From Suttonella ornithocola (GTDB taxonomy: Bacteria > Pseudomonadota > Gammaproteobacteria > Cardiobacteriales > Cardiobacteriaceae), in NCBI RefSeq assembly GCF_001889065.1, contig NZ_LWHB01000150.1, forward strand, positions 1-5,034: DNA of 5,034 nucleotides. Reading direction: 5' to 3'. Below the pieces are notes generated by a model that was not told the origin of the DNA, ran no database searches, and saw only the letters and a list, made by a program, of their open reading frames with translations. Of the stretch, positions 1-4,823 are shown piece by piece (positions within the stretch are counted from its first letter, which is position 1; each line of letters begins with the position of its first letter). The position numbers were made by a program, and so were the translations under genes.

Positions 1-289
1 GCGTTATCTTTAGTCGCTTTAGAGCATAACAAATCGCTGATTGCGAGCAATTAAAACGTCTAGCTCTTTCCCATTGGTAATCATCGGGATACTGCTCAAT
101 ATCCTTAAGCAAGGCTTCATCATCAATCTTTGAGGGCTTACGCTCAGTAAAGCCTTTAGGATGGGGATTTTTAATCCAGCTATAGACGGTGAATTTGCTG
201 ATCTTGTAGCGCTTTGCAACAGCGCGCCAAGTTTCTCCATTAGCAATATCGTTAAGAATTTTCTGTCGGAATTGGCTGCAGTAGGTCAT
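1..289 (-). CDS. IS630-family transposase, N-terminal 96 residues (runs off the left edge)
   Basis: DNA-binding half of a DDE transposase. The frame is open from ATG at 289-287 to the window edge, beginning MTYCSQFRQKILNDIANGE. Residues about 18-40 form a helix-turn-helix (ETWRAVAKRYKISKFTVYSW), and residues about 72-93 look like the second one, with the family-typical pattern of an acidic residue-Tyr-Pro-Asp run, an Arg-Arg-Phe, then a Ser-Ala-Ile-x-Tyr-Ala-Leu-Lys-Arg helix. This two-HTH layout is that of IS630 transposases. The catalytic DDE domain would lie left of position 1. A weak GAG eight bases before the ATG is the only ribosome-site candidate. No frameshift or stop is seen in the visible part. 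The gene points away from dctP, so the IS interrupts the operon and does not simply extend it. Confidence 0.85.
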   Translation of the reverse strand, partial: MTYCSQFRQKILNDIANGETWRAVAKRYKISKFTVYSWIKNPHPKGFTERKPSKIDDEALLKDIEQYPDDYQWERARRFNCSQSAICYALKRLKIT

Positions 290-313
290 AAGATATGCTC
301 AGTTTGTTTTCCC
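1..313 (-). mobile_element. End of an IS630-family insertion sequence inserted in dctP (partial, continues left of the window)
   Basis: This is the 5' (transposase-start) end of an insertion sequence; the rest lies outside the window. IS630/Tc1-mariner elements insert at TA and duplicate it. A TA at 314-315 sits exactly where recognisable DctP reading frame begins (Pro-Asn-Ala-Gln-Leu), so the IS end is most simply placed at 313. The outermost 24 bases before the transposase ATG (290-313) would hold the terminal repeat; on the minus strand they begin GGGAAAACAAACTGAG. The matching repeat at the far end is not visible, so the boundary is inferred. An alternative is that the codons for Val-Phe just before 312 are also genuine dctP and the junction lies a few bases further left, for example at the TA at 294-295. 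Confidence 0.7.
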
Positions 314-1112
314 TAATGCACAACTCACTGGTGGCGATCAACTCAAGCAGCCCGATATGGTTGGATGTGGCAATATCGACTTTATGCTGACTTCCGCCAT
401 TAACGTTACCCCACTTGTTCCAGAAATGGCGGTATTCTCCCTGCCGTATCTCTACCGTGACTACAAAGATGTTGACGCGACAACCCAAGGCAAATCTGCT
501 GAAAAAATAGCAGAAATTCTTGCCAAAAAAGGCATTGTGGTCTTAGCTTGGGGAGAAAACGGTTTCCGCGAGCTCACCAATAGCAAACGTCCCGTTAAAA
601 GCCCCGATGACCTTAAAGGACTAAAAATCCGCGTTGCAGGTCCGATGTATATTGACGTACTCTCAGAGCTTGGCGCTAACCCTCAACAAATGCAATGGGC
701 AGAAACCTTATCGGCACTCCAACAACATGTTGTCGATGGACAAGAAAATCCCGTTCCGATTCTAACGGCACAACGCTTACACGAAATGCAAAAATACCTC
801 ACCGAATGACACTACTCCTATGACCCGATTTTCCTCGCCGTAAGTGAGAAAAAGTGGAACAAATGGGATGAAGCCACACGAGAAAAAATCCTAAAAGCCG
901 CACAAGATGCAATGGTTTATCAAAAAAATCTCACCCGTGAAATGACCGCAGAAGGCTTAGAAAAGCTCAAAGCCGAAGGCATGGAAATCTATCAGCCAAC
1001 AGAAGCTGAAATGGCGCAATTCCGCGAAAAAACCAAAGCCGCATTCGATAAATGGGCAGAAAAAGCTGATCCTGAAGTGGTCAAAATTTTCCAAGAAGCC
1101 ATTCAGCAGTAG
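312..1112 (+). pseudogene. dctP: TRAP transporter substrate-binding protein DctP, 5'-truncated and with an in-frame stop
   Basis: DctP is the periplasmic binding protein that delivers C4-dicarboxylates or similar acids to DctQM. The frame reads PNAQLTGGDQLKQPDM at its start, then a typical DctP body: SPDDLKGLKIRV with the family's carboxylate-binding Arg at 630-632, and GQENP at 738-752. The first roughly 65-75 residues, including the signal peptide, are missing because the left IS joins at about 314. At 807-809 a TGA interrupts the frame between LTE and HYSYDP; family members usually have Trp there, so a TGG to TGA change is the simplest cause. The same frame then continues without further damage to TAG at 1110-1112 (ending FQEAIQQ). 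About 264 codons remain of a usual 330 or so. With no signal peptide and a nonsense codon it cannot make a functional binding protein. The rest is well preserved, so decay is probably recent. Confidence 0.92.
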
Positions 1113-1139
1113 TTGAACGCTTAATTTGCGCGACAATTG

Positions 1140-1219
1140 ATAGCTAAATAGATTGGGCAAACAAGACAACACGCCGTCAGCGGCGCAAGGTCTGACAGCC
1201 GTTAACCATATTTAGCTAT
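1140..1219. repeat. 80-base imperfect hairpin between dctP and dctQ
   Basis: The outer arms are a perfect 11-base inverted repeat, ATAGCTAAATA (1140-1150) and TATTTAGCTAT (1209-1219). Nested inside are AGAC (1164-1167) pairing with GTCT (1190-1193) and a GC-rich stem CGCCG (1172-1176) with CGGCG (1181-1185) around a TCAG loop. GCGC also flanks both sides (1128-1131 and 1221-1224), and a short T run follows (TTTTCT from 1225). In binding-protein-dependent transporters, hairpins after the binding-protein gene often stabilise its mRNA and limit read-through to the membrane genes, which would fit here. A dispersed intergenic repeat or a small non-autonomous element is the other possibility. The base pairing is seen; the role is inferred. 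Confidence 0.55.
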
Positions 1220-1279
1220 AGCGCTTTTCTCTTATCCACAAATAATAAACAAGCATCATCCTACATCAATGAGGCAATC

Positions 1280-1776
1280 ATGAAACTGCTCCGGCACTTT
1301 TGGCAAGACATAGAAGCTTGGCTATGTATCCTTATCTTTATAGGTATTACTGCCTTAGGCTTTATTAACGTCTGCGTCCGTTACCTCACTAGCTACGCCT
1401 TTGCCTCAACAGAAGAACTGCTCCTACAAGGCTTTCTATTGCTCACCATCTTTGGGGCAGCACTTGCTGCTCGACGCAGAGAACATCTCGCCGTTACCTT
1501 CTTTAGCGACTTTCTATCTATCAAATGGCTACAAATCGTTAGAGTCTTTTCCGCACTGGTTAGCCCATCCTACTACTTGCCGCCGCTTGGTATTGTGGAA
1601 AAATGGCGCTAGAACAAAAAACCAGCGGTATCGTTTCCTCTAGCTTACAAATTCCCCTTTGGTATTACTCCGCCATACTTCCCTTTGGCTTTTTACTTAT
1701 CGCCATCCGCGTGTTAGAGCATACCAAAGACATTTTGCGACATCCCCCTATGCCAAAAATAGGAGAACCCTCATGA
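1280..1776 (+). pseudogene. dctQ: TRAP transporter small membrane subunit DctQ, frameshifted
   Basis: DctQ is the small four-helix inner-membrane subunit that joins DctM. The start ATG at 1280 has GAGG six bases or so upstream (1271-1274). The first 95 codons carry membrane segments at about residues 14-36 and 47-65, with the family-typical STEELLLQGFLLLTIFGAA and ARRREHLAV stretches. At the CCC run 1564-1566 the frame breaks: as it stands it ends in off-frame residues at TAG 1610-1612. One base back, the frame resumes as ILLLAAAWYCGKMALEQKTS from 1567 and runs through IPLWYYSAILPFGFLLIAIR to TGA at 1774-1776. Adding one base restores a 165-residue protein of normal DctQ length, so a one-base deletion is the simplest explanation; a sequencing error in the C run cannot be excluded. 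The true stop overlaps the dctM start (ATGA), the usual coupled arrangement. Confidence 0.9.
1761..1766 (+). promoter_or_regulatory. Ribosome binding site fixing the dctM start
   Basis: AGGAGA lies six bases before ATG 1773. It decides the start: the open frame extends upstream to 1659, but that stretch is only dctQ read in another frame. DctM proteins normally begin near the residues encoded from 1773 (MTLFGLEAGTQM). Confidence 0.85.
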
Positions 1777-3068
1777 CACTATTTGGCTTAGAAGCGGGAA
1801 CCCAAATGCTCATCCTATTTGCCATCCTGCTTATCCTACGCGTTCCCGTTGCCTTTTCACTCGGTGTTGCTTCACTCTATGCCATGTGGGCAATGGATTT
1901 TGGATTAGATATGGTTGGCGACCTTATCGTCAGCGGTGCTGGAAAATTCTCATTACTCGCCATTCCTTTTTTTATCTTAGCCGGTGTACTGATGGGACGC
2001 GTCGGCATGGCGGATCGAATGATTGCCTTTTTTCGCGCCTTAATTAGCGGACTTCCTGGTGGGATGGGCGTTGTGGGTGTCGTTGTTAGCCTCTTTTGGG
2101 GCGCGGTTTCTGGCTCTGGTCCAGCCTCTGTTACAGCCATTGGACCAATGATTATGCGCGGGATGGAAGCAGATGGCTATTCCAAAGCCTTGTCAGCAGC
2201 GCTTGTTTGCACTGGTGCAGCCTTATCTATCGTTATTCCACCTTCCATTGGACTCGTTATCTATGGCGTAATTGCAGAAGTCAATATTGGACAACTCTTT
2301 ATCGCTGCCATCATTCCAGGCATTATCATGGGCATTATGATGCTAATTGCCCTGATTTTTGCGGCAAAACAACGTCGCCATACCAAAGCACAAGCACTTG
2401 CCGAACTTTCTCCCACCCCCTATGCAGAACTTTCATGGGGCAAACGCGTAATCAAAACCTTCATGCAAGCCTTTTGGGGACTACTCACGCCTGCCATTAT
2501 CTTAGGCGGCATTTACCGTAGCGTTTTTACTCCGACAGAAGCTGCTATCGTCGCAGCCGTTTATGCCATGTTAGTTGGTTTCTTTATCTATCGCACCCTG
2601 ACGCCTAAAACCCTTTGCGCCATTTTAATAGAATCAGCACGCTCTTCTGCCGTTGTGATGCTCGTTGTCATATTCGCTAGCTTATTTGGTTGGGTCGTTA
2701 CCGTAAACGATATCGTTGGGCATTACTCTGAGGGACTACTCACCCTTTCAAGCTCTCCCAACTTTATCCTATTTATCATGACCCTAATCCTGCTAATTGC
2801 TGGAATATTTATGGATGCCATCACCATTATGTTCATCGCCTTACCGATTTTCCTGCCTGTTGCGCGCGAATTAGGTTGGAATATGGTTTGGTTTGGCGTC
2901 TATCAAATGGTAACCTTAGCCATCGGACTATTTACGCCACCTGTTGGCATCAACCTATTCGTTGCGGCAAACATCACAGGACTTTCCTTAGAAAAAATTG
3001 CGACTGCCGCACTACCATTCCTATTCCTGAGCGGAGTGGGACTTTTTGCAATCGTTATGATGGGATAA
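1773..3068 (+). CDS. dctM: TRAP transporter large membrane subunit DctM
   Basis: DctM is the multi-helix translocation subunit of the TRAP importer, in the inner membrane, driven by an ion gradient. The product is 431 residues, the normal family length, and is hydrophobic throughout with many membrane segments. Family landmarks are present: SGSGPASVTAIGPMIMRGME with the following GYSKALSAA in the first half, then VFTPTEAAIVAAVYA, GIFMDAITIMFIALPIFLPV, and FTPPVGINLFVAANITGL near the end. Its ATG overlaps the dctQ stop (ATGA), and hisH begins one base after its TAA. No stop or frameshift is seen. It is an orphan in function, since dctP and dctQ are both broken here; it could work only if intact P and Q proteins were supplied from another locus, or it may be kept because translation through it feeds hisH. 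Substrate cannot be read from the sequence. Confidence 0.95.
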   Translation: MTLFGLEAGTQMLILFAILLILRVPVAFSLGVASLYAMWAMDFGLDMVGDLIVSGAGKFSLLAIPFFILAGVLMGRVGMADRMIAFFRALISGLPGGMGVVGVVVSLFWGAVSGSGPASVTAIGPMIMRGMEADGYSKALSAALVCTGAALSIVIPPSIGLVIYGVIAEVNIGQLFIAAIIPGIIMGIMMLIALIFAAKQRRHTKAQALAELSPTPYAELSWGKRVIKTFMQAFWGLLTPAIILGGIYRSVFTPTEAAIVAAVYAMLVGFFIYRTLTPKTLCAILIESARSSAVVMLVVIFASLFGWVVTVNDIVGHYSEGLLTLSSSPNFILFIMTLILLIAGIFMDAITIMFIALPIFLPVARELGWNMVWFGVYQMVTLAIGLFTPPVGINLFVAANITGLSLEKIATAALPFLFLSGVGLFAIVMMG

Positions 3069-3069
3069 T

Positions 3070-3699
3070 ATGAAAATTGCCATAATTGATTACGGAATGG
3101 GCAACCTCCACAGCGTCTATAAAGCCATGCAACACGTTGCCCCTACCGCCGACCTAATCATCGCTACCACTGCGAAAGACATCCAAGCGGCTGACCGCAT
3201 CCTTCTACCCGGACAAGGCGCCATCAAAGGCTGCATGGATAACATCCGTCAACAAGACATCGAAGAAGCACTTATCCGCGCCGCAAAAGAAAAACCCTTT
3301 CTCGGCATTTGCATTGGCCCCCAACTCATGTGTGCCTATAGCGAAGAAAACAATGGCGTCAGCGGACTAAACCTCTTTCCCGATATCCAAGTAACCCGAT
3401 TTAACCCACAGACCACGCCCACCGAAGAAAAACTAAAAATTCCGCACATGGGATGGAATACCATCGAACAAACCAGCGCTCATCCCCTATGGGCGAACAT
3501 CCCTAATAGCAGCTACTTTTACTATGTTCACAGCTACCATCTAACCGCCAATCCACATACCATCGGCGAAACCAACTATGGCGCGACTTTCCCTGCGGCT
3601 ATCGCACATGAAAACATCGCAGGGCTTCAAGCACACCCAGAAAAATCAGCTAACGTCGGATTACAATTCCTTTCCAACTTTGTACATTGGCAGCCCTAA
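3070..3699 (+). CDS. hisH: Imidazole glycerol phosphate synthase, glutaminase subunit HisH
   Basis: HisH releases ammonia from glutamine and passes it to HisF, which makes IGP and AICAR in histidine synthesis. The product is 209 residues, normal length. It starts MKIAIIDYGMGNLHSVYKAM, with PGQG at residues 47-50. The class I amidotransferase triad is visible: Cys81 in GICIGPQ, His189 and Glu191 in AHPEKS. KIPHMGWN (123-130) and YYVHSYH (151-157) are also HisH landmarks. The nucleophile motif reads GICIGPQ where GxC(L/V)GMQ is more usual, a mild oddity. GGGA (3062-3065), inside the last dctM codons, is the likely ribosome site, so translation is probably coupled to dctM. No hisF, hisA or other his gene is in the window; the partner must lie elsewhere. 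A HisH-like paralogue in another pathway is possible but the motifs favour true HisH. Confidence 0.9.
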   Translation: MKIAIIDYGMGNLHSVYKAMQHVAPTADLIIATTAKDIQAADRILLPGQGAIKGCMDNIRQQDIEEALIRAAKEKPFLGICIGPQLMCAYSEENNGVSGLNLFPDIQVTRFNPQTTPTEEKLKIPHMGWNTIEQTSAHPLWANIPNSSYFYYVHSYHLTANPHTIGETNYGATFPAAIAHENIAGLQAHPEKSANVGLQFLSNFVHWQP

Positions 3700-3712
3700 A
3701 ATTGTGATATAA

Positions 3713-3728
3713 AGACGAATAACCGTCT
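3713..3728 (+). terminator. Weak terminator-like hairpin after hisH
   Basis: AGACG (3713-3717) and CGTCT (3724-3728) pair around a six-base loop, 14 bases after the hisH stop, followed by CTTTA. The stem is short and there is no solid T run, so it is only a candidate end for the dct-hisH transcript. Confidence 0.3.
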
Positions 3729-3830
3729 CTTTAGCAGATAAAACGGAAAAACTTATAGACCATTTTGATGGCTAAAAACACTTGCATATTCTAAACAAAA
3801 CAACGGCAACGCATTGCTTACCTTGAACAT

Positions 3831-3905
3831 TTTGGAATATAGCAAGACTCCCAAAAAATACATACGGTATTTTTTGATATGGGAAGTTGGCTATATCCCT
3901 CAAAA
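3831..3905. repeat. 75-base long imperfect inverted repeat with a 9-base perfect core
   Basis: The core is AAAAAATAC (3853-3861) pairing perfectly with GTATTTTTT (3867-3875) around the five-base loop ATACG. Outside it, CCC (3850-3852) faces GGG (3881-3883) across a GATAT bulge, then ATATAGC (3837-3843) faces GCTATAT (3890-3896), and TTTTG faces CAAAA at the ends. The arms therefore match over most of their length, with small bulges. Transcribed from either strand it would fold into a long hairpin; the U-rich arm also makes it a possible two-way terminator between hisH and the lipoprotein gene. It may instead be a palindromic mobile-element remnant. Pairing is seen; function is inferred. Confidence 0.55.
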
Positions 3906-3998
3906 TCTGCTAAAAGAACATCGTGAAACCTTTGCAAAATTCCGTTTTACACTAATTGTTGCTACTAGTAGAAAAATTAACACCATGATTTTAATATA

Positions 3999-4015
3999 TT
4001 TTCAAAATTTGAAAA
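3999..4015. repeat. 17-base perfect AT-rich palindrome upstream of the lipoprotein gene
   Basis: TTTTCAAA (3999-4006) and TTTGAAAA (4008-4015) are perfect inverted copies around a single A, about 70 bases before the lipoprotein start. The size and symmetry would suit a dimeric regulator's operator. In such AT-rich DNA chance is also a fair explanation. Confidence 0.35.
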
Positions 4016-4085
4016 ATTGAAATTTCTCTATTTTTAGGGATTTTGTAAAGGCCTCATCGTCTAATTTTTATCAAAAAGGACTAAC

Positions 4086-4577
4086 ATGAAACATCACATT
4101 TTACTTAGCTGCTTACTAAGCACTGCCATCCTAACCGGTTGCCAAAGCGGACAAGCACTCAACACCGCAACCATTCAACAAATCCAAAGAAACGGCACTA
4201 CAGAACAACAAATCCGCGCTACCTTTGGCGAGCCCGTTGCCATGCATACCAACTTACAACGCGGCATTCGCACACTCGTTTACCAATACAACCAAAGCGA
4301 TGAAATCAAGCGCCCTATTATCGGCTTACTTGGTACTGTTGCTGGGGCAGCATTAGGACACCAAGTTGGTGGAGGTTCAGGACAAGCCGTTGCCACTATG
4401 ATTGGCGGCGCTGCTGGTGGCGCAGTAGCCAGTAATGCTGTTGTTACCCGTCATAACCAACGCACGCTAGAAGTTGATATCTCTCTGCACAACGGACTGG
4501 TTCAAGACTACCGTTACACCGAAGATGCCTATCGTAGCCAACCATGGCGCCCATCAGCAGGTCCTGCTCCTTTATAA
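4086..4577 (+). CDS. Small lipoprotein, BamE/SmpA-like with an inserted glycine-zipper segment
   Basis: The product has 163 residues. It begins with a lipoprotein signal peptide ending in LTGC, so Cys19 would be lipidated and the protein anchored, most likely in the outer membrane (Gln at +2, no Asp retention signal). Residues about 28-73 resemble the BamE/SmpA/OmlA fold: helix IQQIQRNGTTEQQIRATFGE followed by the Gly-Glu-Pro turn and the strand TLVYQYN. Residues about 78-117 are rich in Gly and Ala with GxxxG-type spacing (GLLGTVAGAALGHQVGGGSG and a second half), a glycine-zipper membrane segment as in 17-kDa surface antigens. Residues 126-146 (TLEVDISLHNGLVQDYRY) look like the last strands of the BamE-like fold, so the zipper seems inserted within it. 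AGGA at 4077-4080, five bases before ATG, supports the start. It stands alone and its exact role is not known; a part in envelope assembly or stability is inferred. Confidence 0.8.
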   Translation: MKHHILLSCLLSTAILTGCQSGQALNTATIQQIQRNGTTEQQIRATFGEPVAMHTNLQRGIRTLVYQYNQSDEIKRPIIGLLGTVAGAALGHQVGGGSGQAVATMIGGAAGGAVASNAVVTRHNQRTLEVDISLHNGLVQDYRYTEDAYRSQPWRPSAGPAPL

Positions 4578-4634
4578 ATACTGTCATCCCCTCCGAATAC
4601 GGTGAAAACATATAAGCTAAATAAAACTTATTTT

Positions 4635-4763
4635 GGTAGTGGTTTGAAAAGTATGCTAAACATACTCTTACAAAAAACACTTCTTTTAATATATTGATAT
4701 TTAAAGATTTAACTACCATTGGATCATTTGATAATATTTCAGCATACTTTTCAAACCACTACC
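4635..4763. mobile_element. Candidate MITE with perfect 23-base terminal inverted repeats
   Basis: The arm at 4635-4657 (core GTGGTTTGAAAAGTATGCT) and the arm at 4741-4763 (core AGCATACTTTTCAAACCAC) are perfect inverted copies. Each core is bounded by TA (4637-4638 and 4760-4761), the target duplicated by IS630/Tc1-type elements. The 83 bases between them are AT-rich and hold no gene. Size, repeats and TA match a miniature inverted-repeat element moved in trans by an IS630-type transposase. Alternatively the left arm could be the true end of the neighbouring right-hand IS and the right arm a nested copy. The ends do not closely match the visible end of the left IS, so that element is probably not its parent. 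Confidence 0.7.
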
Positions 4764-4823
4764 CTTATTTTTACTACTGCACTAAATTGCAGCCATATTT
4801 TTTCGCCTTTGACTATAGTGCAA

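Larger units (their letters stand above)
3700..4085. other. 386-base gene-poor gap with inverted repeats
   Basis: I see no convincing gene here. The only sizeable frame (TTG 3814 to TGA 4020, 68 codons) has no ribosome site and runs through a large hairpin. The gap holds a weak hairpin just after hisH (3713-3728), a long imperfect inverted repeat (3831-3905), and a 17-base palindrome (3999-4015). It also has two crossed 10-base inverted repeats: TTTAGCAGAT at 3730-3739 with ATCTGCTAAA at 3905-3914, and TAAAACGGAA at 3739-3748 with TTCCGTTTTA at 3940-3949. The last part should contain the lipoprotein gene's promoter. TTGAAA occurs at 4009-4014 and 4017-4022, but no well-spaced -10 box is clear, so I do not call one. 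It may be a graveyard of an old insertion. Confidence 0.6.

Noticed and set aside
19..246. 75-codon minus-strand frame at the left edge
   Set aside because: It is a shadow of the real transposase, which is open in another minus-strand frame from 289 to the edge.
912..1112. Separate 66-codon gene after the TGA in dctP
   Set aside because: It is in the same frame as the upstream dctP and matches the DctP C-terminus, so it is part of the pseudogene.
1659..1772. Upstream extension of the dctM frame
   Set aside because: This stretch is dctQ in its restored frame. The strong AGGAGA site and family start support ATG 1773.
3730..3949. Retron-like or other reverse-transcriptase non-coding RNA
   Set aside because: The inverted repeats made me consider it, but no reverse transcriptase gene or other partner is in the window.
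3814..4020. 68-codon open frame starting with TTG after hisH
   Set aside because: No ribosome site, a rare start, no recognisable protein, and a large hairpin runs through it; treated as non-coding or a relic.
4619..4633. Six-base hairpin AAATAA/TTATTT as terminator of the lipoprotein gene
   Set aside because: The stem is entirely A:T with a three-base loop and no T run, too weak to call.
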